Assembly (NCBI RefSeq): GCF_041227145.1
Contig: NZ_JBGFSP010000003.1
Coordinates: forward strand, 62,001-126,000
Direction: 5' to 3'
Source of the DNA: Bacteroides sp. AN502(2024)
GTDB taxonomy: Bacteria > Bacteroidota > Bacteroidia > Bacteroidales > Bacteroidaceae
DNA: 64,000 bases
Position numbers and translations under genes: made by a program. Positions within the stretch are counted from its first letter, which is position 1. Each line of letters begins with the position of its first letter. Below are positions 40,901 through 49,650 of the stretch, piece by piece. The notes beneath the pieces were generated by a model, which had not been told where the DNA came from, ran no database searches, and worked only from the letters and a program-made list of their open reading frames with translations.

Positions 40901-41221
40901 ACCTGTAACTACCACTTCATCCAAAACTTCTGTGTCATCCTGTAAAATGACATTCAACATTTGTCCGGCAAACTTAACTTCCTGTGTTTTATAACCGACA
41001 AAAGATATTTGGATCATATCTCCGTCCTTCACATTACTTAAGGCAAATTTACCATCCATATCCGTAATGGTACCATTTGTGGTACCTTTCACAATTACGG
41101 ACGCACCGATAACAGTCTCACCCGCCTGATCAGTAACCACACCTGTAGCAGTTTTTGTCTGTGCCATAGCCCCTATCAAGCCAAATAAGCACAACACCAA
41201 CAAAAAGATGTTTCTTTTCAT
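37904..41221 (-). CDS. SusC/RagA-family TonB-dependent transporter (pair 1)
   Basis: 1105 residues, signal peptide ending GAMAQTK, no STN domain. CarboxypepD_reg-like domain (about 22-105), TonB-box region LDEVVVTGYGG (near 100), plug (about 110-225), then a 22-strand barrel with terminal Phe. It is expected to import sialic acid or sialo-oligosaccharides, like NanO. A -7 box lies at 41369-41376, giving a leader of about 140 bases. The leader contains a palindrome (41270-41286), and a second copy lies about 320 bp upstream. Confidence 0.93.
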   Translation of the reverse strand: MKRNIFLLVLCLFGLIGAMAQTKTATGVVTDQAGETVIGASVIVKGTTNGTITDMDGKFALSNVKDGDMIQISFVGYKTQEVKFAGQMLNVILQDDTEVLDEVVVTGYGGSQKRATLTTAISKLDNTVLKNAAFSNAGQSLQGSVTGLRVVNTTGQPGTNPDITLRGGATITGDNSNALVVVDGIVRNSMSDVNPSDIESIQILKDAASTAIYGARANGGVILIETKSGKEGKTSVNYKFKIGKNFTRKGYDFVNAEDYIYYNRLGMLRSNQAREGGFKLTDVDAQAGYGVGNALYDIRYLTDETAHLKDEGWSVMNDPYYEGKQLLFRDYSGQLDEEVFSNSAITQDHYMNITGGNEKSTFASSLGYYNEDGMIKGTGFKRFSGSFNGTYKIFPFLNVKAGVSYVWSTRPELWIGTYEFFYRTRSQRPTWNPWMEDGSPASGGGTGDGNPAYYRDRLTQKNSTGRTTYNMGFTLDILPKELVLNGNASLLNYQYQREKFDKAYQTQTSSTPNTTRNAEAWIQKYNQIQLNASLTYTKTFAEKHNLDAMIGGEYYTYNQFDMEAKTQGSPTDDVATLNVGSERTFTRTEKTAYRILSGFGRVNYNYNMKYLLSFTARYDGISRLKDNRWGFFPGISVGWNIMEEDFWKESKVSDVISNLKPRLSYGVNGNVNGIKNFEVYGEYAQVEAKTYAGATALYNSKLLNTNLRWEQSQTFEVGLDIGFLQNRLSFILDFYSRRTKDLLTKQALPGYTGFSDIVTNMGTLRNSGFEAEVKANIINKGGFTWDMSANITSVANKIIALPYNGVENNRVGGYEVAAGKVDANGEFPKKWIAGRQEGGKLGELVGYKQLHVFRDWDDVKEHANLRIDEVANLYGPGLADQINPVTGKKYKESAGWQPIEPGDACWEDINGDNIINGYDRSIMGNIFPNITGGFSTTFGYKGLSLYARFDYALGHTLYNDLKARSLGQYQGQFNIITDVKDMWSEANPNSDLTKFYYADQLSKKNITRSNNASTAADNNSSRYYEKGDYLALREITLSYQLPKSLISKAHLSEASVYMTGQNLFYVTGYSGVSPEPAVSTTYARGIDNGRYPTPRTLLFGLSLTF

Positions 41222-41581
41222 AAGTATTACTTTTAATTAATAAAAAAGATTTGTTCACACATCTCACCTAAGTTCGATTAGAACTCAGATGAGTTTTTAT
41301 ATAAGGATTTCTTCTGTTTCATTGATACATTTAGGATTAACTATCCATATCTATTTCTTAATACGCCGCAAATATACAAACATTATTAATAATAGCAAGT
41401 AAATTAATAAATTATTTTATTTATAAACGCTATTAAGTTAGGATTCTTTAATTAAATTACGTTGTTAATACTATGCCTGCATATTCATTCATCAAGTAAA
41501 TAATGGGTATTCCTTTGGAAGTTATTTTTTCATATTGCAATTACAATAGCTGAATTTGCAGGAAAAACCACAACTATTTCC
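41222..41581 (-). promoter_or_regulatory. Promoter region of SusC pair 1
   Basis: Minus-strand TATATTTG at 41369-41376 is the -7 box. Palindrome AAGTTC-N5-GAACTC at 41270-41286 lies in the predicted leader, 49 bp before the start. ATTATTAATAA is just upstream of the box (near 41382), and TTAATAAATTATTTTATT lies at 41404-41421. The same set of elements is found before SusC pair 2. Confidence 0.6.
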
Positions 41582-41791
41582 GAAAGATAAGTTCTAATCG
41601 AACTTAGGCATTTATCGGAAAAACACTATCCATCAAAACTTATCAAGAAAACCATTTCTACCTCAGAAAAGTGCCGCTTATCAAATTCTTAGGAAGACAA
41701 AACTAATAAGGTTCGAATACTCGTATAATGATAAACAGGATAAACAAAACCGAATCATGGACATAAGTAAGTAGAAATAGACACCACAAAT
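41582..41791. repeat. Duplicated ~210-bp block, copy 1
   Basis: About 94% identical to 47156-47364, with roughly a dozen differences and a one-base length change. It starts with a palindrome AAGTTC-N5-GAACTT (41589-41605). It contains no convincing reading frame. Both copies sit about 345-360 bp upstream of a SusC start, at the end of the preceding gene's terminator, so the block seems to have been duplicated together with the SusC/SusD unit. Confidence 0.85.
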
Positions 41792-41797
41792 GAAAGA

Positions 41798-41838
41798 AAA
41801 AAGCGGGACAGGTAGAATGGGTACCTGTCCCGCTTTTT
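41798..41838. terminator. Strong hairpin terminator after SusD pair 2
   Basis: An almost perfect stem with AAGCGGGACAGGTA (41801-41814) on one side and TACCTGTCCCGCTT (41822-41835) on the other, extended by A and T runs, 7-base loop. It lies 21 bp past the SusD stop on the minus strand and looks bidirectional. Confidence 0.85.
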
Positions 41839-41858
41839 CATCACCATATACCCTCTTT

Positions 41859-43493
41859 TTATTCCGGCTGATGCTTATACGTATCGTATCCTGGTGTCTG
41901 ATAAATCAACGGGTCGTTTCCCAGCAGAGTAACATCCACTGGCCAAAGCACTTTATGAGTTTCCGTAGCCTTGTCCAGCACGGGCTGATCGGTACCGATG
42001 CTTCCTTCTTTACAGAAAACAAGGTGTTCGCCACCCTTAGTCAGAGTCATACGACGAAGATCCCACCAGCGCTGTCCTTCCTGTACAAACTCTTTATCTT
42101 TCTCATGAAGTATAGCTAATTCATTCGTCGTGAAATCTGCGTTTTTATAACCATAAATTTCTTCATCCCAATTACTGCCATAAGCGCGCTCACGAACCTT
42201 GTTTATATAGGTAGCGACATCCCCTCCTTGCATATTTTCTATTTCAGCAAGCGTCAACCATACCCATGGCAAACGATAAATGATGTAATCACCGCAATAG
42301 ACACGTGTTCCAGCAGAATTCACATAACCGATATTCTTGCATACATGTGTGCCATGTAAAGACAGTTCTCCGGTATCTGCATCCTTGTTATAGGAAGCTA
42401 TAAATGTAGCATCCTTACGAGTATCTTCGTCATCAAAACTATTATAAAGTTCGATTTTGTATTCCAATTGCTGGCTACCGGTACTACCGATATTCAATGC
42501 ATCCAGAAACTTTTCCCCGTCTTTCTTATATCGATCTTTCGTACTACCTGTAGCCATAGCGTAAGTGAATAAGTTATTATTATTGGTAGCCTCTCCCTCG
42601 GCATAACGGATTGCAAAGATCACCTCTTTATTACCTTTATTATTTTTAGCCTCAAAAACATCCGCAAACTTATCCATTCGTTCAATGCCATAATTATTCA
42701 GCACATAGAGCAAATGCTGTTTGGCAATAGCTAAGTTACTTTCATCGGCAACATCATCGCCAGTAGTCACTTTGGATGTCCACAGATATACTTCTCCCAT
42801 CAGACACTCTGTGGCAGCTTTGGACCAATATCCTTTTTTATTTCCTCTGTTATTGGGGTCAAAAGAATTGTTATCTCCAAAACACTCCAACGATTTATCC
42901 AAATCTTTCTTTATTTGTACCATCACTTCCCGCGGAGTCGCACGTCCTAAATAAAGCAAGTTAGGGTCGATTACACCTTCCACCACATCTGCCGTAAGCC
43001 GTAATGGAACACCGCCATACGTACGATACAAATCAAAGTAATAAAATGCTCTCAAGCCGTAAGCCTGTCCTAAATAATATCCTTTCTTTGCCTCACTGAT
43101 ATAGGTAGCATCTGTCACACGGGCAATAAAGAGGTTAATATTGGTAAGACGTCCGAAAATATCCCCAAATTTTGAAACTCCGGTATGCGCCTCGTCAAAG
43201 TTCTGGAGTTTAATATCTCCATACAACATACCCATTCCATCCGCACTGGTACCGGCGGGCCTCAAATTTCCTCCACGTGCTTCTCCCCATAAAAAGGTAT
43301 GCTGGAACGTTGCATCACGCAGATGTTTATGAATCCCATCCATATATCCGATCACGTGTGCTTCGTTTTTCCAATACGAACCACTTCCATAGTAATCAAT
43401 AGGAAAAAGTTCCAACTTGTCGGCACAAGAAATACACATTCCTCCCGTTACAGCTACAAACAGTGCAGCAGATAATATATTTTTTTTCATCAT
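41859..43493 (-). CDS. SusD/RagB-like lipoprotein of the sialoglycan locus (pair 2)
   Basis: 544 residues from the ATG at 43493 (MMKKNILSAALF), preceded by AAAGAAAAGA; the longer frame begins with a GTG that abuts the SusC stop. Lipobox GGMCISC. SusD landmarks: YLGQAYGLRAFYYFDLYRTYGGV (near 140) and KEFVQEGQRWWDLRRMTL (near 475). It binds glycan at the surface with the SusC just upstream. It is followed by a strong terminator, so pairs 2 and 1 are separate transcripts. Confidence 0.9.
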   Translation of the reverse strand: MMKKNILSAALFVAVTGGMCISCADKLELFPIDYYGSGSYWKNEAHVIGYMDGIHKHLRDATFQHTFLWGEARGGNLRPAGTSADGMGMLYGDIKLQNFDEAHTGVSKFGDIFGRLTNINLFIARVTDATYISEAKKGYYLGQAYGLRAFYYFDLYRTYGGVPLRLTADVVEGVIDPNLLYLGRATPREVMVQIKKDLDKSLECFGDNNSFDPNNRGNKKGYWSKAATECLMGEVYLWTSKVTTGDDVADESNLAIAKQHLLYVLNNYGIERMDKFADVFEAKNNKGNKEVIFAIRYAEGEATNNNNLFTYAMATGSTKDRYKKDGEKFLDALNIGSTGSQQLEYKIELYNSFDDEDTRKDATFIASYNKDADTGELSLHGTHVCKNIGYVNSAGTRVYCGDYIIYRLPWVWLTLAEIENMQGGDVATYINKVRERAYGSNWDEEIYGYKNADFTTNELAILHEKDKEFVQEGQRWWDLRRMTLTKGGEHLVFCKEGSIGTDQPVLDKATETHKVLWPVDVTLLGNDPLIYQTPGYDTYKHQPE

Positions 43494-43517
43494 TCTTTTC
43501 TTTAAAAAATTATTCAC

Positions 43518-46500
43518 TTAAAACGTCACATTTAATCCGAATAAAAGAGTTTTCGGCAAGGCATATCCCGAACCGGCATTGGAAACTTCAGGAGTAGCCA
43601 CATTAGCAGAGGTTATATAACCCAAATTCTGTCCGGTAATAGACACATCCACTTTCTGACAAAAGATCTTTTTAGCCCACATCTGGGGAAGCGAATAAGT
43701 GAGAGACAACTCACGGATAGCCAGATAATTACCCTTATAAGCAAACATTGTCGAATTACGGGTATAGTTGGCATTCGTCAAAACGTCAGCATAGACATAC
43801 CGCGGGTATTTAGCATTCGGATTGTCTTCCGACCATGTATTATATACATCTTTTGTCGTATTATAAGTACCTTGCGCGCAAGCAAGGAATGTCTCTGGAG
43901 TCGTATGATCATAAATCCAATAATCCAATGCAAAATCAAAACGTCCGTAAAGTTGCAGATTCTTCCAACGCAGTGTCGTATTAAACCCACCTGTCCAATG
44001 CGGAATCGTATTACCTAATTCCACTTGGTCATACTGATCGATGATATTATCACCATTGATATCTCTCCATTTCATATCACCAGGCATAATAGGCAAAGCA
44101 TTCTTTTGTTGCTGTTTTGTCAGTTTTCCCCATGCTTCAGGACCATACATCTTTTTACCGTAATAATTTCCAGATACTACCACCAAATCCACGGGTATCT
44201 CATCCCAACTACGATATATGCCTTCAGACTGATAAACAACCATTGTACCTGGTTCCATACCTACCTGAGTACCACCGACCCAACGCTTCACATATTCAAT
44301 CTCACCATTCTCGTTCGTTATTTTTTCTCCCGTATAGATCTGTCGTCCACCTTGTCGGTTACGCTCCAATCCATTGTCTGGTAAAGAAATTACTTTATTT
44401 TTATTGTATGCAATATTCCCCGACATACTCCATTTCCAATCTTTCGTATCAATAATCTTTCCGGAAAGTTCTATTTCCATACCTCTGTTACGAAATTTTC
44501 CATTATTATTTTTTATAGAGGAAAAACCTGTTGTTGAAGGCAGACTAAAGTCGGCATACTTATCTGAAGTCAAACGATTATAAAAAGTAAAGTTGGCATT
44601 CAACCGATTATCAAAGAAGCTCAAATCCAAGCCGACTTCAGCTGTTTTTGTTTTTTCCCATCTCAAACCGGGGTTTGGCAGTAAACCTATCAGAAAACCC
44701 GTATTACCATTATAAGCCGCCGAGCCGTAAGAACCTTGCAACGTGTAAGCGCCAATTCCTGTTGCATTACCATTCACACCATAGCTGGCACGTAATTTAC
44801 CAAACGACAGAAAAGGAACAGCATTTTTAACAAACTGCTCTTGCCCAAAAATCCAACCAGCCGAAAGTCCTGGAAAAAATCCCCAACGATTATCTCCCAA
44901 TAAAGAAGAATAACCATCATGCCGGAACACTGCCGAAAGCAGATACCTCCCTTTATAATCATAATTCAATCGCCCAAAGTATGACAAAATACGATATTGT
45001 TCATGCCAAGAATCGATAGTGCGCTTTTTCTCACCATTATTTGTTAAAGCCAAATCCGCGAAATCATCTGTCGGAGCACCGGAACCTGCAGCCGAGAATC
45101 CACGTTTCTCATTCGCATAATACTCCATTCCTAACATAAGGTTTGCATGATGGTCTTTTAGAAATGTTTGCGAATAATTCAATACCGCATTATAGGTCTG
45201 TGCAAAATTACGCTCAAATTTAGCGGACGTACTACGATCTGACTTGTATTTGTTAGTCAGCATATTTTCCAGATAATCTTTAGTAAAGCTTTCATATAAT
45301 CCTTCTGAATAATACCAATTGGCAGCTCCCTTTATAAATAATTCTTTCATTATATCTATTTGGAAAGACTGGCTCATCGTAAACTTATCTGTTTGATTAA
45401 AGTTTGTCCATTTCTCCGGCTGGAAAGCCTGATTACCATCTGCGACATTCGGTCCTAAAGTATAGTTACCTTCCTCATCTTCAAAACGCGCAGTAGGTGG
45501 CGTAGACATAATACGCCCAAAATAATTCCCTTCACTCGTATTGGATCCCGGCATATTTTTCCAGTTCGCACGATTATAATTAAAATTCGAAGTCGATGTC
45601 AACCAGTCTGTAACGTTATAACTTGCATTCAAAACAAAACTATATCGCTCATAATAGGTCTCAACAGGCAATCCTTCCTGACGATTATATCCAATACCGG
45701 CATAATAGGTAGCCTTATCACCACCACCAGACATATTTACATTATAATCTTGCGAAAAAGAAGGATTATTCACGTTATAATCGGCAGGATTGATATCCTT
45801 ATAGATAATTGTCTGGGTCGGGTCAAGAGGATCTATCATCTCTTTCCATCCATGCTTTTGGACCAAATAAGCGTTATCCGCAGTTTTCCCCATCACGTTC
45901 CATGTTGATTTGCCTAATACATTTCCCAAACCGAAAGGAGACGCCCCTGTCAGATTTGACAAAGGTGCTATTGAGACATATTCTCCGTCACTACAGTGAT
46001 AACCGGACTTTGAGTAGGTAGTACGTAAAGTGCTGATAAATTCTTCTCCATTCAAAAATTCATACGGATTATTAATATAATTCAACCCCAACTTAACCTT
46101 CAGATTGATCTCACGATGCCCTTTTTTTCCGCTCTTTGTAGTGACAAGAATTACACCGTTGCATGCACGGGCACCATACAAAGCCGTTGCTCCCGCATCT
46201 TTTAAGACTTCCATAGATTCGATGTCTTCAGGATTTATATCATGCAATCCATCACGCAATTGACCGTCAACAATAACCAATGGGGATCCCGATCCATTAA
46301 AATTCGTACCACCACGAAGAACAATAGTCGGAGTAGCACCGGGGCTTCCCGAAGCTTGTGTCACTTTCAAACCGGCAACTGCACCCGAAAGCGCTTGAGC
46401 CGGATTAGAAAACAAACCAACCTTCAATGATTCTTCATTTACTTTAGAAATAGAATTGGTAACCTTTGTACGTAATTGTTTGCCTCCATAACCTGTTACA

Positions 46501-46811
46501 ACAACTTCTTCCAACATTTCGGAATCTTCTTTCATTTGAATCTTCAAAGAAGTCCTTCCTTTTAAATCAATCGTTTGCGCTTGATACCCGATATACGAAA
46601 CTTTAATTTTTCCATTCGAATTCACAGTTAAGGTAAATTTACCATCAATGTCAGTAATGATACCATTTGTCGTACCTACCTCGACAACACTCGCTCCGAT
46701 GATTGGCTCACCAGTAGCATCACTCACCACTCCAGCAATTGTTTTTGTCTGAGCCACAGCTCCGATAGAACAGAAAAGACACAGCACAAATAAAAGAATG
46801 CTTTTTTTCAT
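43518..46811 (-). CDS. SusC/RagA-family TonB-dependent transporter (pair 2)
   Basis: 1097 residues, signal peptide ending GAVAQTK. CarboxypepD_reg-like domain (about 22-105), LEEVVVTGYGGKQ near 102, plug about 110-225, barrel to the C-terminal Phe. It resembles pair 1 most strongly in the first ~100 residues, and the barrels differ more, so the pairs may take up different glycans. Its promoter region has the same elements as pair 1. The neighbouring nanT-nanL-nanE operon makes sialic acid or a sialylated glycan the likely cargo. Confidence 0.92.
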   Translation of the reverse strand: MKKSILLFVLCLFCSIGAVAQTKTIAGVVSDATGEPIIGASVVEVGTTNGIITDIDGKFTLTVNSNGKIKVSYIGYQAQTIDLKGRTSLKIQMKEDSEMLEEVVVTGYGGKQLRTKVTNSISKVNEESLKVGLFSNPAQALSGAVAGLKVTQASGSPGATPTIVLRGGTNFNGSGSPLVIVDGQLRDGLHDINPEDIESMEVLKDAGATALYGARACNGVILVTTKSGKKGHREINLKVKLGLNYINNPYEFLNGEEFISTLRTTYSKSGYHCSDGEYVSIAPLSNLTGASPFGLGNVLGKSTWNVMGKTADNAYLVQKHGWKEMIDPLDPTQTIIYKDINPADYNVNNPSFSQDYNVNMSGGGDKATYYAGIGYNRQEGLPVETYYERYSFVLNASYNVTDWLTSTSNFNYNRANWKNMPGSNTSEGNYFGRIMSTPPTARFEDEEGNYTLGPNVADGNQAFQPEKWTNFNQTDKFTMSQSFQIDIMKELFIKGAANWYYSEGLYESFTKDYLENMLTNKYKSDRSTSAKFERNFAQTYNAVLNYSQTFLKDHHANLMLGMEYYANEKRGFSAAGSGAPTDDFADLALTNNGEKKRTIDSWHEQYRILSYFGRLNYDYKGRYLLSAVFRHDGYSSLLGDNRWGFFPGLSAGWIFGQEQFVKNAVPFLSFGKLRASYGVNGNATGIGAYTLQGSYGSAAYNGNTGFLIGLLPNPGLRWEKTKTAEVGLDLSFFDNRLNANFTFYNRLTSDKYADFSLPSTTGFSSIKNNNGKFRNRGMEIELSGKIIDTKDWKWSMSGNIAYNKNKVISLPDNGLERNRQGGRQIYTGEKITNENGEIEYVKRWVGGTQVGMEPGTMVVYQSEGIYRSWDEIPVDLVVVSGNYYGKKMYGPEAWGKLTKQQQKNALPIMPGDMKWRDINGDNIIDQYDQVELGNTIPHWTGGFNTTLRWKNLQLYGRFDFALDYWIYDHTTPETFLACAQGTYNTTKDVYNTWSEDNPNAKYPRYVYADVLTNANYTRNSTMFAYKGNYLAIRELSLTYSLPQMWAKKIFCQKVDVSITGQNLGYITSANVATPEVSNAGSGYALPKTLLFGLNVTF

Positions 46812-47155
46812 AAGTATTACTTTTTGTCAATAAATCAATTTATTTAAATATTTACCCAAGTTCAATTGGAACTTAGCTAATTTCTTTATTAATATTCTCT
46901 TGCTTTTATAGTTAACCTATCGTTTAATAAGTAAATATGCCATCATAATTGCTGCAAATATACACGTATTATTAATAATGCCAAACTGTTTAATAAATTA
47001 TTTTTTGTATATACGCTTTATAATTAAAAAAATAATTATCAAATGAATGATCAAAAGAACATATGAAACGGCATAAAGGGTAGAAAGAAGAAAGGCTGAA
47101 AAATGCTTTTTTGTTTTTGTGAAAGCTGATTTAACGGAAGAGAATAAATATTGCT
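46812..47155 (-). promoter_or_regulatory. Promoter region of SusC pair 2
   Basis: Minus-strand TATATTTG at 46955-46962 is the -7 box. Palindrome AAGTTC-N5-GAACTT at 46858-46874 lies in the predicted leader, 47 bp before the start. ATTATTAATAA is just upstream of the box (near 46968), and TTTAATAAATTATTTTTT occurs near 46989-47006. The layout copies that of SusC pair 1. Confidence 0.6.
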
Positions 47156-47364
47156 GAAAGATAAGTTCCAATTGAACTTAGGCATTTATCGGAAAACACT
47201 ATCCATCAAAACTTATCAAGAAAACCATTTCTACCTCAGAAAAGTGCCACTTATCAGATTCTTAGGAAGACAAAACTAATAAGGTTCGAATACTCGTATA
47301 ATGATAAACAGGATAAACAAAAACGAATCATGGATATGAACGAGTAGAAATAAACACCACAAAT
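47156..47364. repeat. Duplicated ~210-bp block, copy 2
   Basis: Partner of 41582-41791. It begins with palindrome AAGTTC-N5-GAACTT (47163-47179), 305 bp from the leader palindrome at 46858. The flanking sequence before 47156 differs from that of copy 1, so homology resumes sharply here. Confidence 0.85.
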
Positions 47365-47419
47365 CTCCTATAAGTTCTTTAAATACAGATTCATTCTGTG
47401 CTGATTAAAATAAAAAGAA

Positions 47420-47446
47420 GAGGCTGCGCTTTTCTGACACAGCCTC
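47420..47446. terminator. Hairpin after nanE
   Basis: GAGGCTG (47420-47426) pairs with CAGCCTC (47440-47446) about 70 bp beyond the nanE stop on the minus strand. It is a shorter relative of the GAGGCTGT hairpins at 36161 and 20978. Confidence 0.5.
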
Positions 47447-47516
47447 ATCAATCCAGCTAACAATGTGTTTTTTAATATACAGTTTTAGATTTTATCTTTC
47501 AAAGCTACGGCATACT

Positions 47517-48692
47517 TCATAGCATTTCCTGACAAAGCATATAGCTACAAATCATCATACGAGGTATATGAAAAGGACCTTTGAATATATTTCCTTTGGC
47601 AGGCTGGGCAACAGTACCGTCCCGATGAAGATAACCATACCATTCTCCATATTCCTTATCGGGAAAATGAGTATATGTCCAGTCACTTATCTGCTTGTGC
47701 ATCTGAAGATACTTCTCATCTCTTGTAGCCTGGTAAGCATACAAAGTGGCGATGATTGCTTCTGTCTGCGGCCACCAGAATTTCATATCCTGCGAATAGT
47801 CTTGCGGTGGAAGATTCTTGCAATCACGGAAGTTGATGATACCACCGAACTCCTTGTCCCATCCCCATTCCCAGGACCAATCAAGAATCTGAAGAGCCAA
47901 TTGCAACAAATCCTTGTCCCAATTACGATACTTGGCTTCTTCCATGATAAACCAAGCGGTCTCAATACAATGTCCCGGATTGATGACACGTCCGTTACAA
48001 GTATCAATAAATTCACCATTGGGTCCTACCATCTCAAGCAAAGCCTTGAATTCAGGATGGATAAAATATTTCCGTAATGCATCAATCGATCGGTCTATTT
48101 GTTCTGTCAACACAGGATCATCGATAACCTGACGGATACGCGAAGCTGTATTTATCAGAATCATGGTAATAGAATGGCCTCTAGCCTGCATGGTTGGCAA
48201 ATACTTCGGTTCAAGCAGCCCCGGAGTTTCAAGAAAATATTGAGTACGTTTGAATACCCCCAAAGCTCTCTCTGCATACTTCTTATCACCAGTTGCCAAA
48301 GCATATTCTGCCATGGCAATAGCAGCAAATCCTTCGGAGAACACATAACGACGTTTACGTAAAGGAGTACCTTCTTCCGTTACTTCAAAAAACATGTGTC
48401 CGTCCGCATCAAAGCAATGGGCTTCTATAAAGTCTATACAACTTTTCGAAGCGGAAAGCCATTCGGGATTCTTCTCTATATTATTATATGCAAATGCTGC
48501 TATGAAGCCGAAACGTCCCTGAAACCATACAGACTTTGTGGTATCGATAAGACTACCATCGCGATTGATGCAAGTATAGACACCGCCATGCTTACGGTCC
48601 AAGCCATGCTTCATCCAAAACGGCATAATGTTATTCAAAATGTCGTTTTTATAGGACGTAGCCCATTGATTAATATATTCTGTTACGTTCAT
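47517..48692 (-). CDS. nanE: N-acylglucosamine 2-epimerase (ManNAc to GlcNAc)
   Basis: 391 residues from the ATG at 48692 (MNVTEYINQW), 11 bp after the nanL stop; the longer frame overlaps nanL. This is the AGE/RnBP (alpha/alpha)6 barrel, unrelated to the E. coli ManNAc-6-P epimerase of the same name. Conserved His are in QARGHSITMIL and INPGHCIETAW. It would turn ManNAc from the lyase into GlcNAc in the cytoplasm without prior phosphorylation, the B. fragilis-type route. It is the third gene of nanT-nanL-nanE and is followed by a hairpin. Confidence 0.9.
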   Translation of the reverse strand: MNVTEYINQWATSYKNDILNNIMPFWMKHGLDRKHGGVYTCINRDGSLIDTTKSVWFQGRFGFIAAFAYNNIEKNPEWLSASKSCIDFIEAHCFDADGHMFFEVTEEGTPLRKRRYVFSEGFAAIAMAEYALATGDKKYAERALGVFKRTQYFLETPGLLEPKYLPTMQARGHSITMILINTASRIRQVIDDPVLTEQIDRSIDALRKYFIHPEFKALLEMVGPNGEFIDTCNGRVINPGHCIETAWFIMEEAKYRNWDKDLLQLALQILDWSWEWGWDKEFGGIINFRDCKNLPPQDYSQDMKFWWPQTEAIIATLYAYQATRDEKYLQMHKQISDWTYTHFPDKEYGEWYGYLHRDGTVAQPAKGNIFKGPFHIPRMMICSYMLCQEML

Positions 48693-48703
48693 GACCCGCA
48701 CGA

Positions 48704-49624
48704 TTAGAATTGATTGCAACGATCAAAGAATTTGATAGCCTCCAGTTCTGCTTTCATCTGTGCTTCTTCCGCATCCGTCATATTTTGGAATGGAGTACGG
48801 TTTTTACCCAAATCAAGCCCCATCAGTTTCATGATTCGTTTTCCACCGACGATATTTCCACGGAAGTGGCAGATCACATTGATTACTTCTTGTGAGAAAT
48901 TCTGACGTTCACGAGCTGTTTCAATATCACCGGCTTCCCAAGCTTCGATAATACCTACCAATTCTTTTCCATTATAATTAGTTGTTCCGCCAATACCGCC
49001 TTGGGCACCACCCATAGCCAGACAAGGAAGAATGGTTTCATCCTGTCCATGTAGCATATCATATTTGCCATCTTTATATAAGCGACACTGGTTATATTCG
49101 TACATACTCTCAAAAGTATATTTGATACCTGCAAAATTAGGAACGCGTCCATCTACCGCCTCCAGCAATTTTACCATCGGCAAAAACGCACCATTGAATG
49201 CAGGAATATGATAATAATAAAAAGGAAGGTCGGGAGCACCGCATGCAATTTCCTCAATATACTTCACAAGTTCTTCTATACGGCCGATTTTCGGAAAAGG
49301 AGGAGCCATCGCACCAATTCCCCAAGCACCGATCTTTTGAGCATGCTCTGCCAACATACGGCTGGCTTTCACACAACAGCTACCTACATGTACAATCACC
49401 TTAAAACCTTTGGGAGCCACTGCCACCCAACGTTCGGCCAACTTCATCCGCTCCTCGTCCGTGAGCATATATCCCTCACCGGAAGAGCCGTTGATAAATA
49501 CACCTTGGAGTCCATTCTTTACTAACATCTTAGCATATACTTCAATCGGTTCCAGATTCACTTCACCATTCTCATAAAAAGGAGTAAACGGTGCATCAAT
49601 AAGTCCTTTAATTCGTTCCATCAT
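48704..49624 (-). CDS. nanL: N-acetylneuraminate lyase
   Basis: 306 residues, DHDPS/NAL family TIM barrel. The Schiff-base Lys is in FAGIKYTFESMYEY (near 170), the Tyr in YYYHIPAF (near 143), and the substrate loop is GSSGEGYML (near 47). It splits Neu5Ac to ManNAc and pyruvate in the cytoplasm. A Met-Met start leaves two possible ATGs (49624, 49621). It lies 26 bp after nanT and just before nanE, giving a complete import-cleave-epimerise set. Confidence 0.93.
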   Translation of the reverse strand: MMERIKGLIDAPFTPFYENGEVNLEPIEVYAKMLVKNGLQGVFINGSSGEGYMLTDEERMKLAERWVAVAPKGFKVIVHVGSCCVKASRMLAEHAQKIGAWGIGAMAPPFPKIGRIEELVKYIEEIACGAPDLPFYYYHIPAFNGAFLPMVKLLEAVDGRVPNFAGIKYTFESMYEYNQCRLYKDGKYDMLHGQDETILPCLAMGGAQGGIGGTTNYNGKELVGIIEAWEAGDIETARERQNFSQEVINVICHFRGNIVGGKRIMKLMGLDLGKNRTPFQNMTDAEEAQMKAELEAIKFFDRCNQF

Positions 49625-49650
49625 TCTATATTTATTAAGTTATATACCAT

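Noticed and set aside
41222..41581. Small antisense RNA (DonS-like) in the SusC leader region
   Set aside because: No plus-strand -7 box with a following terminator could be identified here; it remains possible but unsupported.
47517..48692. Assigning this gene as an E. coli-type NanE (ManNAc-6-phosphate epimerase)
   Set aside because: The sequence is an AGE/RnBP barrel with the HS/HC motifs of N-acylglucosamine 2-epimerases, not the small TIM-barrel NanE.
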